Positions 53,814 through 61,949 of a stretch of 64,000 nt of DNA are shown here, piece after piece (the first letter of the stretch is position 1; each line of letters starts with the position of its first letter). This stretch comes from Bog-473 sp963840245 (lineage in GTDB: Bacteria; Actinomycetota; Acidimicrobiia; Acidimicrobiales; RAAP-2). Under the pieces are notes generated by a model, which was not told the origin of the DNA, ran no database searches, and was given only the letters and a program-made list of their open reading frames with translations. Location of the stretch: contig CAWIYI010000025.1 in the NCBI GenBank assembly GCA_963840245.1, positions 14,470 to 78,469 on the forward strand, given 5' to 3'. The position numbers were made by a program, and so were the translations under genes.

Positions 53814-54255
53814 CGAGTGCTGGAGCCGCATACGGGCCGCCGACCACGGCGTCCTGTGCACCATGGGCGCCGACCAGAAGATCGATGCGGTTCCGGTGTG
53901 CTTCACCGTGGTCTCCGACTTGTTGGTCACGCCCGTCGACCAGGTCAAGCCGAAGACCACGACGGACCTGGGTCGGCTCAAGAACCTTGACCGGGACGCC
54001 TCGGCAACGTTCCTCTGTGAACAGTGGGACCGTGACGACTGGTCACAGCTGTGGTGGGTGCGAGCGCACCTCGTCCGTCGACCGGGTCAGAATCTCAGCG
54101 GTTCCCTCCTCGAGGAATGTGACAGGGTCTTGCGTGACAAATACACGCAGTACAGGGAGACGGCCTTCGCGCAGCTCGTCCTGTTCGACGTGACGTCCCT
54201 GATCGGCTGGGCCGCCAGCGGTCCTCAGCCCGGAGCGACCGACCCACTCATGTAG
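53797..54255 (+). CDS. F420-dependent PPOX-class oxidoreductase
   Basis: The 152-residue split-beta-barrel protein fits the TIGR03668-type PPOX family: SRIRAADHGVLCTMGADQKIDAVPVCFTV, VKPKTTTDLGRLKNLDRDASATFLCEQW and WVRAHLVRR. Such proteins bind F420 or FMN and reduce ketones, dihydropteridines or biliverdin-like molecules. The ATG at 53797 is the first in frame and overlaps the isochorismatase-like gene. Confidence 0.85.
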   Translation: MRLLSDECWSRIRAADHGVLCTMGADQKIDAVPVCFTVVSDLLVTPVDQVKPKTTTDLGRLKNLDRDASATFLCEQWDRDDWSQLWWVRAHLVRRPGQNLSGSLLEECDRVLRDKYTQYRETAFAQLVLFDVTSLIGWAASGPQPGATDPLM

Positions 54256-54354
54256 GCGGACTCCACCGCGCTGGTGTCGTCGCGGTACTGCGTCCCGCAG
54301 ATGGCCCCTTGGCCCGCCGGGTGGCCCCTTGGCCCTTCGCCGGCCTTCGCCGGC

Positions 54355-55860
54355 CTACGAGGCCTCGTCGACCCCCTGGGCCAGCTCGTCCCGCAGCACC
54401 CGCCGCAGCAGTTTCCCGGTCGGTGAGTACGGCAGCTCGTCCCGGAACTCGATGACGCCGGGCATCTTGGTGGAGCGCAGGCGCTCGCGGACCCAGGCCT
54501 GCAACTCCGGCGCGCTGGCCGACCCGCCGGGGTGGAGGACGACGACGGCTGCCACCGCCTCCCCCCATTCGGCGTCGGGGATGCCGATCACCGCCGCTTC
54601 GGAGACGGCGGTGTGCGCCATGAGCACCTCTTCCACCTCGCCCGGCGAGATGTTCTCCGCGCCCCGCACGATCACGTCGTCGAGCCGGCCGTCGACGTAG
54701 AGAAACCCGTGCTCGTCGAACCAGCCCGCGTCACGCGTGCGGAACCACCCGTCCTCGGTGAGCGTGTTGGTGCCCACGTACTCACCCGCCACCTGCTCGC
54801 CGCGCACCCAGATCTCACCCTTCTCCCCTGGCGGGAGGACGGCCTCGTCCACGTCGCGCACCTCCACCTCGAGGGACGGGAGGGGACGCCCGACCGACCC
54901 CAACCGCGCCCGGACGACGGGGTCCGCGCTGGCGAAGGCCTCGCGGTGCTCGTCGGGGGTCAGCATGGCGATGGTCGAACTGGTTTCCGTGAGCCCGTAG
55001 GCGTTGACCAGGTCGACGTGCGGCATGTCGCGCAGTGTCCGCTCCACGAGCTCGAGTGGCATGCGCCCGCCGCCGTAGGAGAGGTGGCGCAGCGCGGCCG
55101 GTTCGATGCCGGTCTCCTCGACGGCCTCGAGGATCCGCCCCAGCATCGTCGGCACGACCATGGCGTGGGTGATCCGCTCCTCGGCTGCCGCGCGGACCCA
55201 TTCCGTCGCGTCGAACGTCGGCAGGTACATGATGCGCCGTCCCGCGTAGAGCGAGCTGAGCACGGCGGCGATCCCGGCGATGTGATAGGGCGGGACGCAG
55301 ATCAGCTGCGCCTCGGTCGGCTCGCACCCGAGGAACTCGACGCTCGAGATGATGTAGGAGACCAGGTGCCGGTGCCGCAGCACCGCGGCCTTGGGCTCCG
55401 ACGTCGTCCCGCTGGTGAAGAGGAGCACGCCGACATCCTCGGGATCGACGAAGGGGTGCTCACCCGTCACGGGCTCGGCGATGGCGGTCGCGAATTCACT
55501 CTTGGTGATCACGTGCGCCGCGCCGCAGGCGCCGAGGCGCTCGACCTCGTCGTCGTCCGCGATCATCAGACCCCCCGCGACCCGTCCAAGGATCCCCCGC
55601 AGCTGTTCGTCCGGTGCCCGGTAATTGATCGGCGAGAACGGGATGCCGGCCAGCGCGGCGCCGAACAGGGCGACCGGGAGCACATCGGAGTTCAAACCGA
55701 AGTAGCCGACGACCTCGGTCCCGCTCTTCTCGAAGAAGACGGCGGCCCGCCGGGAGCGCTCGAGGAGCTCGGCGGCGGTCAGGCCGCCGCCGTGGGAGCC
55801 CAGGACGACGCGCTCGGGGTCGCCCTCGGCCGCCATTTCGAGCAGCATCGCGATGTTCAC
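54355..55860 (-). CDS. AMP-dependent acyl-CoA synthetase
   Basis: The 501-residue ligase has the AMP-binding P-loop LLFTSGTTSEPKAAVLRH (about 150), the substrate motif VNAYGLTETSSTIAM, GWFRTRDAGWFDEHGFLYVDGRLDDVIVRGAENISPGEVE at the domain hinge, and the C-domain catalytic Lys in SPTGKLLRR near the end. It activates an unidentified carboxylic acid to its CoA ester via an acyl-AMP. The GTG at 55860 lies 13 nt after the end of the small gene that precedes it, so the two form an operon. Confidence 0.92.
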   Translation of the reverse strand: MNIAMLLEMAAEGDPERVVLGSHGGGLTAAELLERSRRAAVFFEKSGTEVVGYFGLNSDVLPVALFGAALAGIPFSPINYRAPDEQLRGILGRVAGGLMIADDDEVERLGACGAAHVITKSEFATAIAEPVTGEHPFVDPEDVGVLLFTSGTTSEPKAAVLRHRHLVSYIISSVEFLGCEPTEAQLICVPPYHIAGIAAVLSSLYAGRRIMYLPTFDATEWVRAAAEERITHAMVVPTMLGRILEAVEETGIEPAALRHLSYGGGRMPLELVERTLRDMPHVDLVNAYGLTETSSTIAMLTPDEHREAFASADPVVRARLGSVGRPLPSLEVEVRDVDEAVLPPGEKGEIWVRGEQVAGEYVGTNTLTEDGWFRTRDAGWFDEHGFLYVDGRLDDVIVRGAENISPGEVEEVLMAHTAVSEAAVIGIPDAEWGEAVAAVVVLHPGGSASAPELQAWVRERLRSTKMPGVIEFRDELPYSPTGKLLRRVLRDELAQGVDEAS

Positions 55861-55873
55861 GAGGGCGTGGTCC

Positions 55874-56185
55874 TCAGTCCGAGGCGGGGAGCGGCTTGGC
55901 GCCCTTGACGGCCAGGATGGTCTCGCCGACCGAAATGGAACCCTCGCCCGCCTTGGTGCACAAGAGCTCCAGGCCGAGCTCGTCATCGCTGTAACGCTTC
56001 CCCAGCTGGGTGCCGCCGTCGAACCCCGCCACGATGGACTCGTTGCCGGGCTCGGCGTCGGCGGGCAGGAAGGCATGGCCTCCGCAGCGCAGGTCGACAG
56101 GTTCGGCGGGCGCGCGGACCACCACGACCTCGCAGGCATCGGTCGCGCTGCGCAACCTCGCCCCTGCCTTCAATTGGATAGCCAC
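55874..56185 (-). CDS. Conserved small protein upstream of the acyl-CoA synthetase
   Basis: The 103-residue protein (MAIQLKAGARLRSATDACEVVVVRAP...) has VDLRCGGHAFLPADAEPG, GGTQLGKRYSDDELGLELLCTKAGEGSISVG and ends AKPLPASD. Single Cys residues at about 34 and 75 stand out. I recall similar small proteins of unknown function beside AMP ligases in actinobacteria, but know no activity. There is no signal or membrane segment. GTG 56185 has AAGGAAGG before it. Co-translation suggests it works with the ligase. Confidence 0.75.
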   Translation of the reverse strand: MAIQLKAGARLRSATDACEVVVVRAPAEPVDLRCGGHAFLPADAEPGNESIVAGFDGGTQLGKRYSDDELGLELLCTKAGEGSISVGETILAVKGAKPLPASD

Positions 56186-56504
56186 CGCAGTCCTTCCTTG
56201 TCTTCCTCGTCGTCGATCTCTTTTCCCCCCGCTCCCGGGGGAAAGACGGGCATCCTATTCTGCCGCCCCCTCGTACTCGGCATCGAGGTGTCACTCCCTT
56301 CCTACCCTCCGGGATCCCGAGACCCCACCCGAGCTGCGCCTTTCCCGCTGGAGAATTGACCCGAGGGATCCCAGGTGGACGGGAGGACCACCCCCTTGGA
56401 CAGCGCCACCGGGTGGCTTCCAGACCCAAGCGTGTGGGGCCCGAGCGCGACCGGAACGACTCAGCCTGGACCGATCGGAACCCGCTGCCGCTCCGAGGGC
56501 GCCC
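56186..56504. other. Non-coding gap with one hairpin
   Basis: No believable coding frame on either strand in 319 nt. The only structure seen is the hairpin at 56222-56244; the remainder is promoter or leader DNA for the small gene at 56185. Confidence 0.55.
56222..56244. terminator. Hairpin TTTCCCCC/GGGGGAAA
   Basis: TTTCCCCC (56222-56229) pairs with GGGGGAAA (56237-56244) over a 7-nt loop, downstream of the LLM gene. Its distance from that gene (about 260 nt) makes the terminator role uncertain. Confidence 0.35.
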
Positions 56505-57542
56505 TTACGAGGCTTCCATGACCCGTCGGGCCAGTCGTCCCCACCGTTCGAATGCATTGGCGTCCTGCACGGCGTCGATGCCGGTGAAATAGCTGACGAC
56601 CCTCGTCGCCACCCCGCCGTACTTGGACACGATCTTGTCGGCGACGTCGTCCCACGTCCCCTCGGTGACGAAATTCTCGAGCAGGTCGTCGTCGATCACG
56701 GCCGCCATCCCGGGGATGTCGCCCGCCCGCTGCCGCTCGCGGATCAGGTCGGTGGTGTCCTCGCGGTCGAGTTGTTCGAAGATGAACGCGTAGTTGGGCG
56801 TCGACCCGTAGAACGCCACCTGTATGCGGGCCCGCTCACGCCATGCGGCGCGCTCCGCCTCGGTGTCTCCGACCACCAGGAAGGCCGGCACGATGATCTC
56901 GAGGTCCTCGACCCGGCGCCCGGCGCCGGCGGCGCCGGCCTCGAGGTTGGGGACCACGGTCTCGCGCAGGTAGGTGGGTGTGTTCAGGGGGTGCACATGG
57001 ACGCCGTCCGCCACCTCCCCCGCCATGCGGAGCATCCAGGGGTTCACTGCGGCGATGTCGACGGGCGGATCAGCGCAGCCGATCGCACCCGGCGCCCAGG
57101 TGGGGGGGAGCAGCGAGAGGTTGTAGAACTCGCCCTGCACCGCCAGTGGAGCCCCGGTGCGGAAGGACTCGAAGATCTGCTTCACCGCCAAGACGTACTC
57201 GCGCAATCGTGGTCCCGGGTGCGCGAACTCGGAGCTGTAGCGGCGTTCGATGTGCGCGCGCACCTGCGCGCCCAGCCCCAGGCGGAAGCGGCCTCCGCTG
57301 GCCTCGGCCAGCTCCCAGGCCGTGGCCGCAGTCACCATCGGACTGCGCGGGAAGGCCACCGCGATCCCGGTGAGCACGTCGATGTCGGCCGCCGTGACGA
57401 GGGCACCGCAGGTCAGATAGGCGGTGCGCCCGGCTTCGGTCACGACGAGCCCGGACAGCCCGGCTTCACCCGCCCTCCGGCCGAGCTCGGCCGCCCGGCG
57501 GAGGGGCTGCGCCGGCAGCATGGCGTCGAACTTCAGGGCCAC
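56505..57542 (-). CDS. F420-type LLM oxidoreductase
   Basis: The 345-residue TIM-barrel enzyme has GLSGLVVTEAGRTAYLTCGALVTAADIDVLTGIAVAFPRSPMVTAATAWELAEASGGRFRLGLGAQVRAHIERRYS, characteristic of the F420-dependent luciferase-like (TIGR03617-type) group. It would catalyse hydride transfer to or from F420. The GTG at 57542 lies 25 nt after the end of the second dioxygenase gene, making it the last gene of the PIG-L/PhyH operon. Confidence 0.88.
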   Translation of the reverse strand: MALKFDAMLPAQPLRRAAELGRRAGEAGLSGLVVTEAGRTAYLTCGALVTAADIDVLTGIAVAFPRSPMVTAATAWELAEASGGRFRLGLGAQVRAHIERRYSSEFAHPGPRLREYVLAVKQIFESFRTGAPLAVQGEFYNLSLLPPTWAPGAIGCADPPVDIAAVNPWMLRMAGEVADGVHVHPLNTPTYLRETVVPNLEAGAAGAGRRVEDLEIIVPAFLVVGDTEAERAAWRERARIQVAFYGSTPNYAFIFEQLDREDTTDLIRERQRAGDIPGMAAVIDDDLLENFVTEGTWDDVADKIVSKYGGVATRVVSYFTGIDAVQDANAFERWGRLARRVMEAS

Positions 57543-57567
57543 GGACCCACCCAGCGACTCACGCCGA

Positions 57568-58363
57568 TCACGCCGCTTCCGGGGCCGTCGGCCGTCCGCC
57601 CCGCCGTACCGGAACCCAGTCGTTGAGGGTGGGGAAGTACTCGTCGGTGTGGTCGATCGTCCCGGCCGCCGCGTAGTGGTACACCATGGCGGCACGGATC
57701 CCGCCCGATTCGTTGTCCGTCGAGCAGTGCATCAGGTGGCTGTCGAAGACCAGCAGGTCGCCCGGGTCCATCAGCACGGGCTCGGCGCCGTCCATGTCGT
57801 GGTCGACGATCTCGAAGTAGCCGTAGTTGGCCCCGGGGCGCCGATCCGGGACGTGGGTGTGCACCGGCTCGGCCTGCGACCCGGGCAGCACGTGGAGGCA
57901 TCCGTTGACCAGAGTGGCCTGGGTCACGGCCAGCCAGACGCCCACCACGGGTCGCGCCGGCTCGAAGGGGAAGTAGAAGGAATCCTGGTGCCAGGGCTGA
58001 CCCCAGGCGCCCGCCGTCTTGAAGATGAACTGGGACAGGAAGACGTCGATGTCGGGGGCGATGAGCTCGGAGACGGGGTGTACCACCGCCGCCGAGTGCG
58101 CGAAGCGAGCGAAGACCGGGTCGCGGTGGAGCTTGAAGATCTTCGAGACCCCGTCCTCGGGGTTCGCCACCGGCACCGAAGCCTTGTTGCTCTCGGGCAC
58201 CACCTTGGCGCCGAGCTCGGCGGCCAGCTCGGTGTCCCGCACGACCTCGGTCACCCGTGCCAGCATCGCCGCGCACGTCTCCGGTGGGGCGAAGCCGGCG
58301 ATGCGGAGGTAACCCCGCTGCGTCCACGACGTCGCGCTGCTCGGGCGTGAGCACAGGCGTCAC
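57568..58363 (-). pseudogene. PhyH-type Fe(II)/2-oxoglutarate dioxygenase, one-base frameshift
   Basis: The start GTG 58363 overlaps the upstream dioxygenase stop (GTGA) and encodes TPVLTPEQRDVVDAAG. At about 58310 the sequence has GGGGTTACC where GGGGTACC would continue into YLRIAGFAPPETCAAMLARVTEVV and on to 57568. After the break the protein is normal: GQPWHQDSFYFPFEPARPV carries the HxD Fe ligands and LLVFDSHLMHCSTDNESGGIRAAMVYH the distal His and 2-oxoglutarate-binding Arg. Without the extra T it would be about 264 residues. An internal start (ATG 58266) could give a shortened product. Confidence 0.85.
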
Positions 58364-59154
58364 CCGATCGGCGCCGCGGGCGGCCGGGGCGGTCCGCCGT
58401 CGGGTCGGGGCCAGGCGATCGGCGTGACGTCGCTGGCGATCACCGCGCCCATGGCGATCCCCGCCCGCTCCACCGAGGGATGCGGGAAGCGCCCCGCGCC
58501 ACGGGTGGACCCGTCGGCGAAGTAGATCGCGGTGTGCACCCGGCGGACCGTACCGGTCCGGTTCGGCTTGGCCAAGTGGAACGTGAGGCCGTGGTGGAAG
58601 GCGACCGACCCGGGTGGCACCTCGACGAACACCGCTTGAATCCCGGCCAGCTCGTCTCGCGCCAGCGGGTCGTCACCGCTTCCCGTGAAGATGTCGACGA
58701 ACTCGCGTACGCCGAGCCGGTGGCTCCCGGGCAGGTAGCCCATGGCGCCGCTCTCGAGGGTCGATCCGTCGAAGGGGATCCAGGCCGTGATGGTGTTCGT
58801 CTCGACGATGGGCCAGTAGGGCTGGTCCTGATGGGGGTCGGTCTCGCGGCCGCCCGCCTCCTTGTAGAGCGCCTGGTCGTGCCAGATCCGCACCGCGGCG
58901 ACCCCGAGGAGGCGCGCCGCCGTCTCGGTGATCAGCGGGTGGAAGGTCAGCGGCCGGACCTCGTCGCAGTCCTCCCAGAGGTTCTGGCACTGAATGAAGC
59001 TCTGCTCGTAGCGCGACTTTTCGGCCACGGTCCGGGCGTCGTGGCGGCTCCGCCGGGCCACCCCCTCGTCGACGGCGGCACCGAAGCGGACCAGTTCGTC
59101 GGTGGTCAGGAGGTCCGGCACCACCACGAAGCCGTCCCGCGCGAAGGTCGTCAC
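58360..59154 (-). CDS. PhyH-type Fe(II)/2-oxoglutarate dioxygenase
   Basis: The 264-residue phytanoyl-CoA dioxygenase family protein has RIWHDQALYKEAGGRETDPHQDQPYWPI with the HxD Fe ligands (about 123-125), AWIPFDGSTLESGAMGYLPGSHRLG and the distal His with Arg in VAFHHGLTFHLAKPNRTGTVRRVHTAIYF. It hydroxylates an aliphatic carbon or a natural-product scaffold. It is followed by a second dioxygenase with GTGA overlap and preceded by a PIG-L deacetylase 30 nt upstream. Confidence 0.9.
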   Translation of the reverse strand: MTTFARDGFVVVPDLLTTDELVRFGAAVDEGVARRSRHDARTVAEKSRYEQSFIQCQNLWEDCDEVRPLTFHPLITETAARLLGVAAVRIWHDQALYKEAGGRETDPHQDQPYWPIVETNTITAWIPFDGSTLESGAMGYLPGSHRLGVREFVDIFTGSGDDPLARDELAGIQAVFVEVPPGSVAFHHGLTFHLAKPNRTGTVRRVHTAIYFADGSTRGAGRFPHPSVERAGIAMGAVIASDVTPIAWPRPDGGPPRPPAAPIG

Positions 59155-59184
59155 GCAGCCGGGGAGTGAGCGGCGCCAGCGCCG

Positions 59185-59994
59185 TCACGGCGTCGGCTCC
59201 GACCGGACCTCTCGGATGTACCCCACCAGCTCGTGGGCGGTCGGCGAGTCGAGCCACGGCGTCAGGTCGACGTCGTAGAGCGCGGAGGGCTCGGGACCCT
59301 GGTCGAGGGAGTGCGGCTCTGACGCCATGAACCGCCCGTCGACCAGCCGGACCTCGGTCAGGAGCTCGGCGTAGGGGAGGGAGGTGGCGGCGGGAGATCC
59401 GAACCCGTAGACGCGTTCGGAGCCCATCACGGCGTTCGCCGCCGCCCGGCCGGAGAGGAAGGGCCGGTAGTCGTTGCGCGCCAGCTCTCCCTCGTAGGCG
59501 TCGAGGATGTGGAGGGCCCGATCGAGCACCGATCCGTCGAAACCGTAGAAGACGTTCGGAGCCGGAAGGTCACCCCAGACGCCCCACATCCACCAGCGCA
59601 GGGTCGGGGGCAGGGCAGCCATGGCGCGCTGCACGCCCCGGCCGACGGTCTCGTGGCCGTGATGCACGTCGTGCGGCGAGGGCGAGACGACGATGGAGGC
59701 GTCATGCGCCTCGACGATGCCCGGGAGCTCGGTGGCGACGCGCCGGGTCGCCAGGGCCAGGTCCGCATCGAGATCCAGGTTGAGCGGCGGGTCCATGAAG
59801 AGGGGAGCGAAGCCTGCCCGTTGCGCGGCCTCCTCCGCCTCGGCGCGCCGGCGCTCCCACTGCCCGGCGTACCCCAGGCTGGCGATGAGGCTGACGACCG
59901 TCCAGCCCCGGTCGAGCAGATGGAGGAGCGCGCCGGGGCAACCCACCGCCTCGTCATCGGGATGGGGTGCCACATGGAGGATGGTCGGGGCCAC
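59185..59994 (-). CDS. PIG-L family deacetylase
   Basis: The 269-residue LmbE/PIG-L protein opens APTILHVAPHPDDEAVGCPGALLHLL, where PHPDDE gives the Zn-binding His, Asp, Asp, and SPSPHDVHHGHETVG supplies the third ligand His and the conserved HxxH. It removes N-acetyl groups, typically from sugars such as GlcNAc derivatives including mycothiol precursors. It heads the operon with the two dioxygenases and the F420 enzyme. The GTG at 59994 places the motif at the usual position; GTG 60063 would add about 23 residues. Confidence 0.9.
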   Translation of the reverse strand: MAPTILHVAPHPDDEAVGCPGALLHLLDRGWTVVSLIASLGYAGQWERRRAEAEEAAQRAGFAPLFMDPPLNLDLDADLALATRRVATELPGIVEAHDASIVVSPSPHDVHHGHETVGRGVQRAMAALPPTLRWWMWGVWGDLPAPNVFYGFDGSVLDRALHILDAYEGELARNDYRPFLSGRAAANAVMGSERVYGFGSPAATSLPYAELLTEVRLVDGRFMASEPHSLDQGPEPSALYDVDLTPWLDSPTAHELVGYIREVRSEPTP

Positions 59995-60064
59995 GTCGAG
60001 GGAGGTTACGCCTGTCCGATCCCAGGTCGCGGCCCCGGACCGCTCGACCCGGTCCAAGCACACG

Positions 60065-60106
60065 ACTCAGAGCACTCTTTACAGATTACTCTGAGTAGAA
60101 TATACT
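60065..60106 (+). promoter_or_regulatory. PadR gene promoter with overlapping operator
   Basis: TTTACA (60078-60083), a 17-nt spacer and TATACT (60101-60106) form a near-consensus housekeeping promoter 7 nt before the ATG at 60114, so a leaderless mRNA is expected. A perfect 8-bp inverted repeat ACTCAGAG/CTCTGAGT (60065-60072 and 60089-60096) overlaps it and fits a PadR operator. TATTCT on the minus strand shares the TA of the -10 and may drive the PIG-L operon. Confidence 0.65.
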
Positions 60107-60113
60107 GACCGAA

Positions 60114-60755
60114 ATGCCCAGGTGGTCCCGTTCCAACCCACTCGCCCTGGCGGTCCTCGTCTGCCTGTACGAGAAGCCGATGCACCCCTACGAGGTGGCC
60201 CAGACGCTGCGCCAGCGGGCCAAGCAGGAGAGCGTCCGTCTCAATTACGGCTCGCTCTACGCCGTCGTCGAGTCCCTCGAGAAGAAGGGCTTCATCAAGG
60301 CCACCGGCACGGTCCAGGAGGGGAAGCGCCCCCAGCGGACCGTCTACGAGATCACCGACGCCGGCGCGACCGAGATGACGGACTGGCTCACCGAGCTCAT
60401 CGGCACCCCCGCCAAGGAGTACCCCGCCTTCATGGCGGGTCTGTCCTTCCTGCCGGCGCTCGACCCCGACGACGCACTGGCGGCGCTCCGGCGTCGCGCC
60501 GAGATGCTGACCGTCAAGCTCGCGTCCCTCCGCGGCGTCGAGAAGGCGGCCCGCGACGCCGGGCTGCCGCGCATCTTCGCACTCGAGTCGGAGTACGAGG
60601 AGGGCCAACTCGTCGCCGAGTTGAAGTTCGTCACCGCCCTCGCCGACGAGATGCAGAACGGCACGCTCGAGGGACTCGACATGTGGCGTCTCTTCCAGAC
60701 CGAGGACTTCGACCCCGAGGAGGTGCACTTCGTCTTCGAGCTCCCGAAGGAGTGA
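60114..60755 (+). CDS. PadR-family transcriptional regulator
   Basis: The 213-residue protein has an N-terminal winged helix typical of PadR (LAVLVCLYEKPMHPYEVAQTLRQRAKQESVRLNYGSLYAVVESLEKKGFI, then GKRPQRTVYEITDAGATEMTDWL) and a C-terminal dimerisation domain (VR4-like) of about 110 residues. It should repress its own promoter and probably the divergent PIG-L operon through the inverted repeat at 60065. It precedes the DrrAB-type exporter, a common PadR arrangement for drug response. Confidence 0.9.
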   Translation: MPRWSRSNPLALAVLVCLYEKPMHPYEVAQTLRQRAKQESVRLNYGSLYAVVESLEKKGFIKATGTVQEGKRPQRTVYEITDAGATEMTDWLTELIGTPAKEYPAFMAGLSFLPALDPDDALAALRRRAEMLTVKLASLRGVEKAARDAGLPRIFALESEYEEGQLVAELKFVTALADEMQNGTLEGLDMWRLFQTEDFDPEEVHFVFELPKE

Positions 60756-60769
60756 CCCCGAAAGAGTGA

Positions 60770-60803
60770 CCCGGGGCCGCGTGTGACACCACGCGGCCCC
60801 GGG
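60770..60803. terminator. Strong hairpin after the PadR gene
   Basis: CCCGGGGCCGCGTG (60770-60783) pairs perfectly with CACGCGGCCCCGGG (60790-60803) across a 6-nt loop, 15 nt past the PadR stop. Fourteen G/C-rich pairs make it very stable; there is no T-tract, as is common in high-GC actinobacteria. Confidence 0.8.
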
Positions 60804-60914
60804 CCCGTACAACCACGAGCCCGATCCACGAGGGACCTTCGCCCGAGGCAGCACTTGAGAGCGTAGGCGACCTCCGTGGGACGGACTCTGTACGACCCAC
60901 GAAAGGAGGCGTGC

Positions 60915-61949
60915 ATGCACGCGCTCATCGAGGCCGAAGGCCTCACCAAGAAGTTCGGGAAGGTCGAGGCCCTCTCCGGGCTGACCCTCACCTTGCCCGC
61001 CGGGCAGCCGGTGGCCATCCTCGGTCCCAACGGTGCCGGGAAGACGACGTTCATCCGCATGGTGGCCACCCTCATCGCGCCGGACCGCGGCACGCTCGCC
61101 GTCAACGGCCACGACGTCGGGCGCGATCCGATGGCTGTCCGCCGCATGATCGGCCTCGCCGGCCAGTCGGCCGCCGTCGAGCAGATGATGACCGGCCGGG
61201 AGAACCTCGTCATGGTGGCCCGCCTGTACGGCCAGGGCCGCGCCGGGGCGGTGGCCTCGGCCACACGGATCCTCGAGCAGATGGATCTGGTGGAGGCCGC
61301 CGACCGCCAGGTCCGGACCTATTCCGGCGGGATGCGACGGCGGCTCGACCTCGGGGCGAGCCTCGTCGGCTCGCCCCGGCTGTTGTTGCTCGACGAGCCG
61401 ACGACCGGCCTCGACCCGGGGAGCCGCAACGAGGTGTGGGACGCCGTGCACGACATGAGCCGGAGCGGGACCGACATCGTGCTGTCGACGCAGTATCTCG
61501 ATGAGGCCGACCACCTCGCCGCCTTCATCGTCATCATCGACGGCGGCCGCGTCATCGCGCAGGGCACGCCGGACGACCTCAAGTCGCGCGTCGGCGCCGA
61601 CATGGTCGAGCTGCACACGGTCGACGTCGCCACCATGCGCCGGGCGGCCGAGGTGCTGGCTTCGCTCGGGATGGCCGACCCGTCGACCGACCCGGCGACC
61701 CGCCGGTGCTCGCTCGCCGCCCCCGGCGGTTCGAAACTCCTGCCGATCGTCATCCGTGCGCTCGACGAGGCCGAGGTCCCGGTCGAGGACATCGCGCTGC
61801 GGCGCCCGACGTTGGACGAGGTGTTCCTCGCGCTGACCGGGCGCACGGCTGGCGACAGTGAACGAGTCGGCGGCGACGCAGACGGCGATGACACGAAGCA
61901 GAGCAACGACAACGATCCGACGAGCCCGAAGGAGGGCGAAGCAGCATGA
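60915..61949 (+). CDS. DrrA-type ABC exporter ATP-binding protein
   Basis: The 344-residue ATPase has Walker A GPNGAGKT (about residues 39-46), signature YSGGMRRRLDLGASL, Walker B LLLLDEPTTGLD and the QYLDEADHLA switch region, with the C-terminal DrrA domain that inhibits ATPase activity until the permease binds. The acidic tail after LALTGRTAG is dispensable-looking. AAAGGAGG precedes the ATG at 60915. It is coupled to the permease by an ATGA overlap. Confidence 0.92.
   Translation: MHALIEAEGLTKKFGKVEALSGLTLTLPAGQPVAILGPNGAGKTTFIRMVATLIAPDRGTLAVNGHDVGRDPMAVRRMIGLAGQSAAVEQMMTGRENLVMVARLYGQGRAGAVASATRILEQMDLVEAADRQVRTYSGGMRRRLDLGASLVGSPRLLLLDEPTTGLDPGSRNEVWDAVHDMSRSGTDIVLSTQYLDEADHLAAFIVIIDGGRVIAQGTPDDLKSRVGADMVELHTVDVATMRRAAEVLASLGMADPSTDPATRRCSLAAPGGSKLLPIVIRALDEAEVPVEDIALRRPTLDEVFLALTGRTAGDSERVGGDADGDDTKQSNDNDPTSPKEGEAA

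Noticed and set aside
59994..60063. Longer PIG-L start at GTG 60063
   Set aside because: It would add about 23 unusual residues and place the start against the PadR operator; GTG 59994 gives the usual distance to PHPDDE.
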